Assembly: GCF_028471905.1 (NCBI RefSeq)
Contig: NZ_CP116902.1
Span: forward strand, 184,501 to 248,500
Length of the DNA stretch: 64,000 bases
Origin: Aneurinibacillus uraniidurans
GTDB taxonomy: Bacteria; Bacillota; Bacilli; Aneurinibacillales; Aneurinibacillaceae
Reading direction: 5' to 3'
The notes under the pieces are model-generated. The model saw only the letters and a program-made list of their open reading frames with translations, had not been told where the DNA came from and did not search any database. Shown in pieces: positions 49,844 to 59,634 of the stretch. The first letter of the stretch is position 1, and the number at the start of each line of letters is the position of its first letter. A program made the translations under genes and the position numbers.

Positions 49844-50350
49844 ATGAGCGGACAGGTAATCGCATTTTTCGTGCTTGCCCTGCTGACCATCGGGGGTGCT
49901 GTGTTTATGATTAGCAGCACGCGCGTGGTGCACATGGTAGTATCGCTGGCCTTTACATTTCTCGGAATTGCTGGCCTGTACATTTTACTTGAGGCGGAAT
50001 TTGTCGGCATGACACAAGTCCTTGTGTATTCCGGAGCCATCTCCATTCTGATGCTGTTTGGAATTATGCTGACGCGTCATGATGCAATGGATGTTATGGT
50101 TCGAGCAGGATGGACGAAGCAGTTACTTCGTCTGGCGATCGTTGTGTTTTTTATCATTGTTGGTTTTACACTGTATCGTGCGCCGTGGGACGGAGCACCA
50201 GTCGCATTTTCGGAGCAGAACAATGTAAAAGAAATCGGGATTCAAATGTTTACGCATTACATGATTCCATTTGAACTCGTATCTGTCCTTCTTCTCGTTG
50301 CGCTTGTAGGTTCGATTATTCTAGCGAAGAAGGAGGCGGACGACGAATGA
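49844..50350 (+). CDS. nuoJ: NADH-quinone oxidoreductase subunit J
   Basis: 168 residues, five membrane helices. The conserved [19 protein letters not shown] stretch (helix 3, with the pi-bulge region of complex I) is present. The start directly follows the nuoI stop with GGGGAGGG ahead. NuoJ belongs to the membrane arm and transmits conformational change to the pumping subunits. Confidence 0.94.
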   Translation: MSGQVIAFFVLALLTIGGAVFMISSTRVVHMVVSLAFTFLGIAGLYILLEAEFVGMTQVLVYSGAISILMLFGIMLTRHDAMDVMVRAGWTKQLLRLAIVVFFIIVGFTLYRAPWDGAPVAFSEQNNVKEIGIQMFTHYMIPFELVSVLLLVALVGSIILAKKEADDE

Positions 50351-50658
50351 GCGTACCGATTATCTCATATTTACTGATTGGCTTGATTCTGTTCTGTATC
50401 GGTTTATACGGATGTTTAACCAAGCGTAATGCCGTTGTGGTGCTTCTCTGCATTGAGTTAATGCTGAATGCAGCAAACATCAATCTAGTTGCCTTTGCTA
50501 AATTTGGGTTTTTTGCCAATATCGCTGGACAGATATTTTCCTTGTTTACGATTACGGTGGCGGCAGCCGAGGCAGCCGTGGGGATTGCCATCCTGATTGC
50601 CCTGTACCGCAACCGCAACACGGTTCAGGTTGACGAGATGGATTTACTGAAGCGATAG
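50347..50658 (+). CDS. nuoK: NADH-quinone oxidoreductase subunit K
   Basis: 103 residues, three helices, the shape of an MrpC-like subunit. [20 protein letters not shown] carries the conserved membrane Glu, and [18 protein letters not shown] the second. Overlaps nuoJ by 4 bp (ATGA). Confidence 0.95.
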   Translation: MSVPIISYLLIGLILFCIGLYGCLTKRNAVVVLLCIELMLNAANINLVAFAKFGFFANIAGQIFSLFTITVAAAEAAVGIAILIALYRNRNTVQVDEMDLLKR

Positions 50659-50683
50659 AATGGAAGGGGAATGGTGATCTGAT

Positions 50684-52591
50684 ATGATAGCAAATGCATG
50701 GCTCATCCCGCTCTTTCCGCTCCTGGCTTTCGTGCTGCTTGTTGCATTCGGTCGGCAGCTTAAGGAAGCATCTGCCTATGTGGGAATTCTCGCAACGGCT
50801 GCTTCGTTTATTGTGGCGCTGCTCGTCTTTTTTGAGCGGTTTGCCGGAGGAGCGGAGGATTATCTAAATAACAGCTTCAACTGGCTAACGTACGCCGGAC
50901 AGAAAATTACTATGGGCTATGAAGTAACCCAGTTGAATGCTATGATGCTTGTCATTGTTACACTGGTCAGTCTCTTAGTTAATATTTATTCCAAAGGGTA
51001 CATGCATGGAGATGAGCGCTTTTCGGTATTTTACCAGTATCTTGCTCTTTTTACGTTTTCCATGCTTGGCGTTGTCTTATCGCCAAACATTTTACAGCTG
51101 TACATATTTTGGGAGCTTGTAGGGGTATGTTCCTTCCTGCTTGTTGGCTTCTACTACTTCAAGCCAGAAGCGCGTGCGGCTGCCAAAAAAGCCTTTATCG
51201 TAACCCGGATTGGGGACGTAGGGCTTTTCATTGGTCTTGCTCTGACCTTCTGGTGGGTAGGCAGCTTTGATTATCATGATATTTTTGCTAAAGTGCATGC
51301 CGGTGGCATCGAAGAGTGGAAGATTACACTGATTGGGATCCTCGTCTTCGTTGGTGCCATGGGTAAGTCCGGTCAGTTCCCACTTCATACATGGCTTCCG
51401 GATGCGATGGAAGGCCCGACCCCAGTCAGTGCCCTTATCCACGCAGCTACGATGGTTGCAGCCGGTGTATACCTTGTCGCACGCATGTATGATTTGTATC
51501 TCGCATCGCCGGTAGCGACGGAAGTGATTGCGTATATCGGTGGCTTTACCGCCATTTTTGCCGCTTCCATTGGTTTGACGCAGCGCGATATTAAACGCGT
51601 GCTCGCGTATTCAACGGTCAGCCAGCTCGGTTACATGATGCTTGCACTTGGTGCAGCAAGTGCGGCAGGTTATGTAGCGGGTACGTTCCACCTGATGACA
51701 CACGCCTTTTTCAAAGCCCTTCTGTTCCTTGGGGCAGGTAGTGTCATTCATGCTGTGCATACACAGGACATCTTTGAGATGGGTGGCCTGTGGAAGAAGA
51801 TGCGAATTACGGGTGCAGTTTTCCTAATTGGATGTTTGGCAATTGCGGGGATTCCACCGTTTGCAGGCTTCTGGTCAAAAGAGGAAATTTTGAATGCGAC
51901 GCTTGCATCAGGACGGTATGACCTGTTTATTATGGCCGTGATTGCAGCTTCATTTACAGCATTCTATATGTTCCGCCTGTTCTTCCTTACCTTCACTGGT
52001 ACACCACGCACAGATAACAGCCATGCGCATGAATCACCGTCTGTCATGACGATGCCGATGCTGGTGTTAGCGATGCTTGCTGTATTGGCAGGTTTGATTA
52101 ACACGCCGTGGAATCAAGTGCTGGGTAACTGGATGACGAATGGGTTTACCTTGTATACGAATGGCCATGGCGGCGAACATCACGGTCCGATGTGGGTGAC
52201 GGCTCTTGCGGTTGCTGTATCGGTAGCAGGTATTGCGCTAGCCTGGATGATGTATGGCAAGGGGCAGATTCCTTCTGGTAAGGGAGGGATGTTGTATCGT
52301 CTGTCCTTCCATAAATACTATGTGGATGAGATTTACGATATTGTATTTGTTGAGCCGCTGCGTGCACTTGGCAAGGCGATGAACTGGATTGATCACACAA
52401 TTGTGGACGGTCTGGTACGTCTGGTTGCGCAGGCTGCACAAGGGATTGGAAGTATAGGAGCACGAATGCAGGATGGTAAGGTGCAGACATACGGAACGAT
52501 TGCCTTTATCGGTCTGGTACTGCTTCTAGCCGGCTTGACAATAGCAGGGGGGTACGTAGAGCAATGGCGAACTATTTTCTTACAATCCTAA
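50684..52591 (+). CDS. nuoL: NADH-quinone oxidoreductase subunit L (proton-pumping)
   Basis: 635 residues, about 15 helices. FWELVGVCSFLLVGFYY, GAMGKSGQFPLHTWLPDAMEGPTPVSALIHAATMVAAG and LAYSTVSQLGYMMLALG are antiporter-like signatures with the pumping Glu and Lys. The end has the long lateral helix expected of NuoL. ATG 50684 follows GAAGGGGAATGG. Overlaps nuoM by 28 bp. Confidence 0.97.
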   Translation: MIANAWLIPLFPLLAFVLLVAFGRQLKEASAYVGILATAASFIVALLVFFERFAGGAEDYLNNSFNWLTYAGQKITMGYEVTQLNAMMLVIVTLVSLLVNIYSKGYMHGDERFSVFYQYLALFTFSMLGVVLSPNILQLYIFWELVGVCSFLLVGFYYFKPEARAAAKKAFIVTRIGDVGLFIGLALTFWWVGSFDYHDIFAKVHAGGIEEWKITLIGILVFVGAMGKSGQFPLHTWLPDAMEGPTPVSALIHAATMVAAGVYLVARMYDLYLASPVATEVIAYIGGFTAIFAASIGLTQRDIKRVLAYSTVSQLGYMMLALGAASAAGYVAGTFHLMTHAFFKALLFLGAGSVIHAVHTQDIFEMGGLWKKMRITGAVFLIGCLAIAGIPPFAGFWSKEEILNATLASGRYDLFIMAVIAASFTAFYMFRLFFLTFTGTPRTDNSHAHESPSVMTMPMLVLAMLAVLAGLINTPWNQVLGNWMTNGFTLYTNGHGGEHHGPMWVTALAVAVSVAGIALAWMMYGKGQIPSGKGGMLYRLSFHKYYVDEIYDIVFVEPLRALGKAMNWIDHTIVDGLVRLVAQAAQGIGSIGARMQDGKVQTYGTIAFIGLVLLLAGLTIAGGYVEQWRTIFLQS

Positions 52592-54096
52592 CGTTTTCAC
52601 CGCTGCTGGGTGTGCTGCTGCTCGCGTTCGTTCCGAAAAACCTGCCCGGCACGATTAAAGCAATTGGGATTCTTGCGACACTTGTTCCGCTTGTATTAGC
52701 GTTGATGCTGTACACGGGGTTTGATTCGGCGGCACCGGGACTACAGTTGGTTCAGCAGATGAACTGGATTAACATCCCGCTTGGCCCCGAACAGTCGCTG
52801 CCGATCCGTTTTGAGATGGGCATCGATGGGTTATCTATGCCGCTTGTGTTACTGACAACCATCATTAGTACAATGGCGGCGATTGTCGGTCTGACTATTG
52901 ATAAACGCTGGAAAGCCTTCTATGTGTTGTTCTTGATCGTAGAGATGGGCATGCTCGGTGTATTCACAGCAGCGAACTTGTTCCAACTGTTTATCTTCTT
53001 TGAATTTACGATTATTCCGATGTTCTTCATGTTGGGCATCTGGGGTTATGTCGATCGCGAAAAAGCGGCGTTCAAATTCTTGTTATATAACGGAATTGGT
53101 TCTGCCATTATGCTGATCGTGTTTGTTATTTTGTTTGTTCTGACAGGAACGTTAAACATTGCAAAAATTGCCGAGCTGTTCACCAGTCCGATGTCGCCAT
53201 TTAATGTTCCGGATGTGCAGGGCTATCTTTCGAATAGTGTACGTCTGGGGCTGTTTGTAGCTCTGCTGCTCGCATTTGCCATCAAGATTCCGATCGTACC
53301 ATTCCATACGTGGATGCTGAAAACATATCAGGAAGGTCATCCGGCGGTCATTATGATCTCGTCTGGTGTTCTGATTAAGATCGGTGGCTATGCACTGATC
53401 CGTCTAAATGCGGGCTTCTTCCCACAGTGGATGAATGAATTGGCCGCATTCATTGCGGTGCTTGGTGTCATTAATATTTTGTATGGGGCTGTGCTCGCAC
53501 TTGCACAGGATGAACTGAAACAAATGCTGGCGTACTCCAGCGTAAGCCATATGGGGATTGTGCTTTTGGGGATTGCAGCAGTCAATGCCCAGGGATTCCA
53601 GGGAGCAATCTTCCAGATGATCTCGCATGGTCTGATTGCTGCCCTTATGTTTTATCTTGTCTCGCTTGTTCATGAACGTGCAGGTACAAGCAACATTCGT
53701 GAGCTTGGTGGTCTGGCAAAATCTATGCCGATTATTAGTGGGATTTTCTTGACTGCTATGATGGCATCAGCTGGTCTGCCAGGAATGTCCGGGTTTATTA
53801 GTGAGTTCATGGCATTTGTCGGTTTGTTCGGTTCCGAACCAGCAATCGCAGCAGTTGGTGCGCTCGGGATTATTCTGACAGCTGTCTACTTGCTTCGGGC
53901 TACACTTGCGACAACGTTTGGTCCAACTCGCGCAGAGCATGAGAATCTAGCAGATGCACAGGCGATTGAAGTTGTTCCAATGGTCGTTTTGCTTAGTTTA
54001 ATCATTCTGATCGGTGTTTATCCGGCTGTATTGAGTGAACCACTGCAGGCGACATTGCAAACTATTGCGTCAGGGATTGGAGGTTTCAGCCGATGA
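52564..54096 (+). CDS. nuoM: NADH-quinone oxidoreductase subunit M (proton-pumping)
   Basis: 510 residues, 14 helices. FFEFTIIPMFFMLGIWG (pumping Glu), KIPIVPFHTWMLKTYQEGHPAVIMISSGVLIKIG and LAYSSVSHMGIVLLGIAA identify NuoM. The ATG at 52564 lies inside the end of nuoL and has GGGGGGTACG upstream; a later start would cut the first helix. Confidence 0.96.
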   Translation: MANYFLTILTFSPLLGVLLLAFVPKNLPGTIKAIGILATLVPLVLALMLYTGFDSAAPGLQLVQQMNWINIPLGPEQSLPIRFEMGIDGLSMPLVLLTTIISTMAAIVGLTIDKRWKAFYVLFLIVEMGMLGVFTAANLFQLFIFFEFTIIPMFFMLGIWGYVDREKAAFKFLLYNGIGSAIMLIVFVILFVLTGTLNIAKIAELFTSPMSPFNVPDVQGYLSNSVRLGLFVALLLAFAIKIPIVPFHTWMLKTYQEGHPAVIMISSGVLIKIGGYALIRLNAGFFPQWMNELAAFIAVLGVINILYGAVLALAQDELKQMLAYSSVSHMGIVLLGIAAVNAQGFQGAIFQMISHGLIAALMFYLVSLVHERAGTSNIRELGGLAKSMPIISGIFLTAMMASAGLPGMSGFISEFMAFVGLFGSEPAIAAVGALGIILTAVYLLRATLATTFGPTRAEHENLADAQAIEVVPMVVLLSLIILIGVYPAVLSEPLQATLQTIASGIGGFSR

Positions 54097-55631
54097 ATAG
54101 TAAATGGGGGGTTCTGGCCGAATATGACTGGTCAGTGATGAGTCCTGAGTTTACCATACTTGGTGTTGCTACACTCCTGTCGCTGATTGATTTACTCATG
54201 GGCAAAAAAGCGGATCGTCGCATTCTCGCCTGGATTGGACTTGCGGGTGTCATTCTCGCCGGGTATTTTGTAATACGAAATACAGGGCATGATGTCGTAT
54301 CGATTATGAATGATATGTACCGTCTGGATGGGTTTGCGAATGCATTTAAGCTGATTTTCTTGAGTGGCGTGGCATTCGTACTGCTGATTTCGATTAGCTA
54401 CATTGATGAAGCACGGAATGTACCGTATTCTGGGGAGTATTATTATTTGCTGTTATCTGCCCTGCTTGGTGCTATGATTATGGCTTCATCGGCAGATCTG
54501 ATTACGTTATTTGTCGGTTTAGAGCTGCTTTCGATTTCTTCTTATATACTAGTAGGAACGCGCAAGCATAATATTCAGACGAATGAATCAGCGTTTAAGT
54601 ACGTTGTATCCGGTGGAATTGCAGCTGCGATTACGCTGTATGGTATGTCATTTATTTATGGGGTCACAGGCTCGACGAATCTGTACACCATTGCAGAACG
54701 CCTGCCGGATAAGTTTTCCGGTGGCTTTGATCTTCTAATCTATCTCGCATTCTTCCTGATGATTGTCGGTCTAGCTTTTAAAGTCTCTGCTGTGCCGTTT
54801 CACATGTGGGCACCGGATGTGTATCAGGGAGCGCCGACACCGATTACTGCGTTCTTATCTGTTGTATCCAAAGCAGCAGGGTTTGCGATTATTCTGCGTG
54901 TGTTTATCGTGATCTTTATCAACATTGTTACAGTGGATGCTGAACTGGGCATGTATCAGCGGCTTATTGCTGGGAAGCTGGCGATCTATATCTCGATTAT
55001 TGCAGCAGCTTCCATGATTATTGGGAATACGCTGGCGCTTCGTCAGGTCAATGTGAAGCGGATGATGGCATATTCGGGAATTGCGCAGGCTGGTTATTTA
55101 CTTGTACCTCTGGCATCTCTGACTGACCTTTTGCTGGATCAAACTGTATTTTATCTGGTTGCTTATTTGCTGGCGAATATGGGTGCCTTTGCTGTGATTA
55201 TGATCGTAAATCGTGATCAGCAAACGGAAGAGCTAGCAGGATTTGCAGGCTTGTACCATCGAGCACCGTGGTTGTCGATTGCGATGACATTCTTCCTGTT
55301 GTCACTGGCAGGGATCCCGATTTCTGCGGGTTTCTTCGGGAAGTTCTATATCTTTATAAGCGCTGTTGGTTTAATGAAATACTGGCTGGCAGGGATTATG
55401 CTGGCAACCAGTGTAGTTTCGTACTACTACTATTTTGGTATCATTCGCCAGATGTATATGCGTCCGGGGACGACAGAATCGCCGTTGCGTGTACCAGCAC
55501 CGATCGCAGTTGTTGTCTTGCTTACATGTATCGGAACGGTAGTCATTGGTGTGATGCCAGACCCGGTTATTCAGTACATCCATACGAATTTCCCGTTCCA
55601 GCAAATTCTTGAATCAGGTTCGAAGATGTAG
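54093..55631 (+). CDS. nuoN: NADH-quinone oxidoreductase subunit N (proton-pumping)
   Basis: 512 residues, 14 helices. FVGLELLSISSYILVG, AFKVSAVPFHMWAPDVYQGAPTPITAFLS and RMMAYSGIAQAGYLLV are NuoN signatures. Its ATG overlaps the nuoM stop by 4 bp. Last gene of the 11-gene operon A-B-C-D-H-I-J-K-L-M-N; E, F and G are missing, so the electron donor to this complex is not the usual NADH module. Confidence 0.96.
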   Translation: MNSKWGVLAEYDWSVMSPEFTILGVATLLSLIDLLMGKKADRRILAWIGLAGVILAGYFVIRNTGHDVVSIMNDMYRLDGFANAFKLIFLSGVAFVLLISISYIDEARNVPYSGEYYYLLLSALLGAMIMASSADLITLFVGLELLSISSYILVGTRKHNIQTNESAFKYVVSGGIAAAITLYGMSFIYGVTGSTNLYTIAERLPDKFSGGFDLLIYLAFFLMIVGLAFKVSAVPFHMWAPDVYQGAPTPITAFLSVVSKAAGFAIILRVFIVIFINIVTVDAELGMYQRLIAGKLAIYISIIAAASMIIGNTLALRQVNVKRMMAYSGIAQAGYLLVPLASLTDLLLDQTVFYLVAYLLANMGAFAVIMIVNRDQQTEELAGFAGLYHRAPWLSIAMTFFLLSLAGIPISAGFFGKFYIFISAVGLMKYWLAGIMLATSVVSYYYYFGIIRQMYMRPGTTESPLRVPAPIAVVVLLTCIGTVVIGVMPDPVIQYIHTNFPFQQILESGSKM

Positions 55632-55651
55632 GATAGCATAGTATGATTTCC

Positions 55652-55706
55652 AAAGAATGCCCCGTGCTTGTACGTATGGTACAATAAGCCGAGGCATTCT
55701 TTTTTC
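55652..55706 (+). terminator. Terminator after nuoN
   Basis: AAGAATGCC pairs with GGCATTCTT; the loop holds GTAC...GTAC and GCTT...AAGC pairings; six T follow. Confidence 0.8.
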
Positions 55707-55726
55707 GAGAAAAGGAAGTGAAAGAG

Positions 55727-55951
55727 ATGGCGATAGAGGGCGTGATTAATATTATGCTGTCGCTTGTGTTTATTGGGTTGAGTTTTTGGGCGCTGCAGGC
55801 GTTTCGCTTTGACCTGTTTTTGTCTGAGGCTAAGGGGGGCAGAGCCCGTCTGCTGCAGGTTTTTCTTGCGATTTTTATTGGGCATGGGGTAGCTAGATTT
55901 TTCACTGATTATTATGGCTGGACCCAGATGCTTCGCCAATTTTTTGTGTAG
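55727..55951 (+). CDS. ywzB: DUF1146 small membrane protein (YwzB-like)
   Basis: About 74 residues with two hydrophobic helices (GVINIMLSLVFIGLSFWALQAF and RLLQVFLAIFIGHGVARFFTDY), the DUF1146 pattern. The central FRFDLFLSEAKGGRARL is conserved in Bacillales. ATG 55727 is chosen because AAAGGAAG at 55711-55718 is 8 nt away. Function unknown. In Bacillus the gene has the same place between the atp genes and ywmB-murAA. Confidence 0.83.
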   Translation: MAIEGVINIMLSLVFIGLSFWALQAFRFDLFLSEAKGGRARLLQVFLAIFIGHGVARFFTDYYGWTQMLRQFFV

Positions 55952-55965
55952 CATAAGCCGTATAT

Positions 55966-55997
55966 AAAGCAGCGTGATGAGATGACGCTGCTTTTTT
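55966..55997 (+). terminator. Terminator after the DUF1146 gene
   Basis: AAAGCAGCGT / ACGCTGCTTT with GATGAGATG loop, then T run. Confidence 0.8.
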
Positions 55998-56061
55998 CAT
56001 TGTATAAGAGCCTCCCATTCCGTAAACACTGAAGTAAAAAGAGAATTGGGAGAGGAAAGCA

Positions 56062-56838
56062 ATGAAAATATATAAAATCTGGAAGATGACTCTGCTTGTT
56101 TTGCTGGGAATTTCTGCTCTATTGGTGTATCCTGTTATTGCCAGCATGAAGGAACTGTCTGACACAGATACAGCTATTACACATGCACGGGCTGATCTTG
56201 AACATTTAATACAGGCAACCAGAAAGACGGATGCGCAGGTTGAAACCGTTAGCCTGCGGGTCAAGGCTAGCCTTCCTGCTCTGAATACGGAAGAGAAGCA
56301 GCAGAAGTTTTTACGAACATTTGATATACCTGTATGGCAGCACGATGTAGGGAACTCGATTCATTCGTATGCAGGCGAGAAAAAGGTCGGGAACATTGGG
56401 GTGAAAATTAACGTCTCTTTTTCGGATAGTCAGGAAGGAAAGGAAAACAGCTGCCATTTATCTATGGAAGTGACGGGTGAAGCAAAGTATGTTGCAGAAA
56501 TGGAGCAAGTGCTTCATACGCATTTGAAAAACAATGGAATTGGGTCTGAACTCCTGCAAATTATATCTTGTGTCAGAGGATTTTATAGTGGTAAACTGAA
56601 AAATGACTTGCAAATCGAGAGAACAAGTCAGATACTGGCCGAACTAAATGGAAAAATAGTGGAAAGTCTTACTGAGGAAACGATTCAGAGCACTTCAGCT
56701 TATTCACCCCTACTACACACCATGATTCGCACCAATCATCAGCCTATGAATGTACAGGTAGCGACACATTATAGCCAGTATCGAAACAGAACAACAATTA
56801 CAGTAGGAACACCGATTATTACTACGGAATATTACTAG
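56062..56838 (+). CDS. ywmB: YwmB family protein
   Basis: 258 residues. One N-terminal hydrophobic helix ([19 protein letters not shown]) acts as signal or anchor; the rest is soluble and probably outside. It fits the YwmB family by position (between ywzB and murAA) and length. The middle has [14 protein letters not shown] and the late part [17 protein letters not shown] 56062 follows GGGAGAGGAAAGC. Function unknown; proteins of this family have been linked to TATA-binding-like folds only by structure. The murAA gene follows at 23 bp. Confidence 0.8.
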   Translation: MKIYKIWKMTLLVLLGISALLVYPVIASMKELSDTDTAITHARADLEHLIQATRKTDAQVETVSLRVKASLPALNTEEKQQKFLRTFDIPVWQHDVGNSIHSYAGEKKVGNIGVKINVSFSDSQEGKENSCHLSMEVTGEAKYVAEMEQVLHTHLKNNGIGSELLQIISCVRGFYSGKLKNDLQIERTSQILAELNGKIVESLTEETIQSTSAYSPLLHTMIRTNHQPMNVQVATHYSQYRNRTTITVGTPIITTEYY

Positions 56839-56861
56839 AGCAGGACGCGGGGGGAAGTAGT

Positions 56862-58199
56862 GTGGATAAGATCATCATCCGCGGTGGGCGACGTTTGTCG
56901 GGGAACGTTCGTGTACACGGCGCAAAAAATGCAGTACTGCCAATCATTGCAGCATCAATTCTGGCAGAAGACGGTGCTAGTACCATTCATGAAGTCCCTG
57001 GATTGGACGATGTGTATGCCATCAGCGAAGTTATTAAAGCACTTAATGTAGAAATCACATATGACGACCAGGGAGAAACCCTTTTGGTTAATGCGCAGGG
57101 CTTATCGGCGGTCGAGGCACCTTATGAATGGGTAAGGAAAATGCGGGCATCGTTTTTAGTAATGGGCCCTTTACTTGCGCGCAAAGGTCAGGCAAAAATT
57201 CCGCTTCCAGGCGGTTGTGCAATCGGATCACGCGGCATTGACCAGCACCTTAAAGGATTTGAAGCCATGGGTGCAAAAGTGGAGATCGGGCAGGGATATA
57301 TTTTTGCTAGCGTAGCAGGCCGATTGAAAGGGGCAAAAATTTACCTGGATCTTCCGAGTGTGGGCGCAACGGAAAACATCATGATGGCTGCCAGTATGGC
57401 AGATGGTATGACCATTATCGAAAATGCAGCACAGGAACCAGAGATCGTAGACTTGGCTAATTACTTGAATGCTATGGGGGCACGTGTCCGTGGAGCCGGA
57501 ACCGATACGATTCGTATCGAAGGTGTAGAACGGATGCATGGAGCTGTACATAACGTAATTCCGGATCGGATTGAGGCAGGAACCTTCATGGTTGCGGCGG
57601 CGATTACACGTGGCGACGTGACGATTGAGAATGCGATCATTGATCATCTGAAGCCGGTTGTAGCAAAGTTGCGAGAGGCGGGCGTAGAGATCGAAGAGGT
57701 GGAGAACGGTGTACGTGTATGCTGTAAGAATCCACTTAAAACGATTGATGTGAAGACTCTTCCACATCCAGGATTCCCGACAGATATGCAGGCACAGTTC
57801 ATGGCGATGATGCTGTCGGTACCAGGCACAAGCTTAATTACGGAGACAGTGTTTGAGAACCGTTTTATGCATGTAGATGAGTTTAAACGAATGGGATCGG
57901 TCATCAAAATTGAGGGTCGGACTTCTTTTGTAACAGGTGGTATACGGTTAACAGGAGCGAAGGTAAAAGCAACAGACCTTCGTGCCGGAGCTGCCCTTAT
58001 TCTAGCTGGCTTGATTTGCGAAGGGGAAACGGAAATCACAGAGCTTCACCACATTGATCGTGGATACGTGCGCATTGTTGAGAAGTTTAAAGCACTTGGT
58101 GCTGATGTCGAACGCCACAATACACCGGTTGTACAACTTGTCAAAGACGAGTTAGAACCGGAAGCAGTGGTATCTTCAACAGAAGCGTCGTTGGCCTAA
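56862..58199 (+). CDS. murAA: UDP-N-acetylglucosamine 1-carboxyvinyltransferase, main copy
   Basis: 445 residues. [38 protein letters not shown] starts the family fold; the PEP-binding Cys119 is in [37 protein letters not shown] and [16 protein letters not shown] complete the site. Residue 125, six after the cysteine, is Gly where MurA normally has Pro (as in the other copy, GPRPIDQH). A ~20-residue Glu/Ser-rich tail extends the C-terminus. GTG 56862 follows GGGGGAAG. Between ywmB and spoIID, as in Bacillus. Confidence 0.95.
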   Translation: MDKIIIRGGRRLSGNVRVHGAKNAVLPIIAASILAEDGASTIHEVPGLDDVYAISEVIKALNVEITYDDQGETLLVNAQGLSAVEAPYEWVRKMRASFLVMGPLLARKGQAKIPLPGGCAIGSRGIDQHLKGFEAMGAKVEIGQGYIFASVAGRLKGAKIYLDLPSVGATENIMMAASMADGMTIIENAAQEPEIVDLANYLNAMGARVRGAGTDTIRIEGVERMHGAVHNVIPDRIEAGTFMVAAAITRGDVTIENAIIDHLKPVVAKLREAGVEIEEVENGVRVCCKNPLKTIDVKTLPHPGFPTDMQAQFMAMMLSVPGTSLITETVFENRFMHVDEFKRMGSVIKIEGRTSFVTGGIRLTGAKVKATDLRAGAALILAGLICEGETEITELHHIDRGYVRIVEKFKALGADVERHNTPVVQLVKDELEPEAVVSSTEASLA

Positions 58200-58219
58200 T
58201 TGTATAGAAATTTATAGCG

Positions 58220-58253
58220 GAGTCTGTGAATGTAATGTTCACAGACTCTTTTT
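58220..58253 (+). terminator. Terminator after murAA
   Basis: GAGTCTGTGAA / TTCACAGACTC, perfect 11-bp stem with TGTAATG loop, then TTTTT. Confidence 0.9.
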
Positions 58254-58329
58254 CATTCATAACGTTTTTTTCTTCGGCATATTCTTCTGAAGAGGAAGTT
58301 GTCCAACAGGCATCTGGGAGGAGAATATA

Positions 58330-59355
58330 ATGAAGACTATTTTGTATTTCGTCGTTGCTTTTATCGCGATTTTGCTTGCTGTTCCATCTATTCTTGTGCT
58401 ACTTCATACAGAGCCTGAATCAGTGCCAGAAAAAGCTGCATCGATGCAGAAACCATCTACTGCTTCATCTTCACAAGTTGGAAAACAGAGTCAGCCCATC
58501 ACATTTCCGATTAAAGTTCTTCGTGTGGAAACGGGAAAAGTAGAATCGGTTCCGCTCGAACAATATGTCGCAGGGGTCGTAGCCGGTGAGATGCCCGCTG
58601 AATTTGAAATGGAGGCATTAAAAGCACAGGCGTTAGCCGCCCGAACGTATATTACGCTTCGTATTTCTCAAAAAGATTTTTCTGATGTGCCTAAGCAGGG
58701 ATACGTGACGGATACCGTAAAGCACCAAGTGTATCTTGATGATAAACAGCGCCGCGCACGCTGGGGCAGTACGTATGCCTGGAAGAATGAACGGATTGTA
58801 CGAGCTGTACAGGAAACAGCAGGTCAGGTTCTAACGTATGAAAATCAGCCGATTAATGCGACATTTTTTTCTACGAGTAATGGGTATACAGAAAATGCAG
58901 AGGATTATTGGGGGAGCAAAATTCCGTACCTTCGCAGTGTCAAAGTACCGTGGGACACCGCTTCTCCACGATATGAGGAAACAGTCACCATTCCGATTGA
59001 ACAAGTTGAGAAACGATTGAAAACCAAATTAACGATTCCAGCGGGTGGGGGCCCATCTTCCTGGCAGAAAGTGTTGTCTTACACTGCCGGTCAACGTGTG
59101 AAAGAAATCAAAATCGGCGATAAAGTATACACCGGGCGCAGCGTACGAGAGCTGCTTGACTTAAATTCCTCGCAGTTTACGCTTGCGATTGATAAGAAAA
59201 ACGTTGTCGTGCATACACGCGGCTACGGCCACGGTGTCGGCATGAGTCAGTGGGGTGCGAACGGCATGGCAAAGGAAGGAAAGAAGGCTGAGGAGATTGT
59301 GGCGTACTTTTATCAGGGGGTGCAGATTCAAAGCGCCGGGAAGTGGCTGAAGTAA
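58330..59355 (+). CDS. spoIID: Stage II sporulation protein D (peptidoglycan lytic enzyme)
   Basis: 341 residues. N-terminal membrane helix (ILYFVVAFIAILLAVPSILVLL), then the SpoIID/LytB domain: VPLEQYVAGVVAGEMPAEFEMEALKAQALAARTYI (with the catalytic Glu in AGEMPAEF), YFYTSNGYTENAEDYWG-like FFSTSNGYTENAEDYWG and GYGHGVGMSQWGANGMA. It is a lytic transglycosylase of the mother cell that, with SpoIIM and SpoIIP, degrades wall during engulfment; usually under sigma-E. A GCATATT at about 58277 resembles a sigma-E -35 but no matching -10 follows. ATG 58330 follows GGGAGGAG. The stop overlaps repeat copy C. Confidence 0.94.
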   Translation: MKTILYFVVAFIAILLAVPSILVLLHTEPESVPEKAASMQKPSTASSSQVGKQSQPITFPIKVLRVETGKVESVPLEQYVAGVVAGEMPAEFEMEALKAQALAARTYITLRISQKDFSDVPKQGYVTDTVKHQVYLDDKQRRARWGSTYAWKNERIVRAVQETAGQVLTYENQPINATFFSTSNGYTENAEDYWGSKIPYLRSVKVPWDTASPRYEETVTIPIEQVEKRLKTKLTIPAGGGPSSWQKVLSYTAGQRVKEIKIGDKVYTGRSVRELLDLNSSQFTLAIDKKNVVVHTRGYGHGVGMSQWGANGMAKEGKKAEEIVAYFYQGVQIQSAGKWLK

Positions 59356-59576
59356 GGTTGGTGGTGGAGCGGGGGAATGAGGAATTTGTTTGCCTTTCCT
59401 TTTCGCAAGGAAGAGTATACTGTCCGTTCCGGAAGTGAAAAAGGGAAGGTGCAAAACATCTGGGTGATTCAGTGAGGGAGACAATTGCACCTTCAGATCC
59501 TTTTTCACTTCCTCCACTAAGCAACGAAAAGCCGGACAGCACAAATTCTCTCATTCTCCCGCTCCAAACCAGCTTC
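59354..59576 (+). repeat. Structured repeat element, copy C (forward)
   Basis: Begins at the spoIID stop codon. Outer arms 59354-59388 and 59541-59575 pair (GGAGCGGGGGAATGAG against CTCATTCTCCCGCTCC). Conserved ACTGTCCGTTCC at 59419-59430; inner arms GGAAGTGAAAAAGG / CCTTTTTCACTTCC and GAAGGTGCAA / TTGCACCTTC, both perfect; core 59455-59485 (AACATCTGGGTGATTC... GGGAGACAA); CTCCACTAAG at 59512-59521. The arms share nothing with copies A, B or D, while loop and core do. Confidence 0.87.
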
Positions 59577-59634
59577 CTTGCCCTCCCTTTCATACAACAT
59601 CACCAAGACTTTCAAAAATATTTTTGATAGGCGG

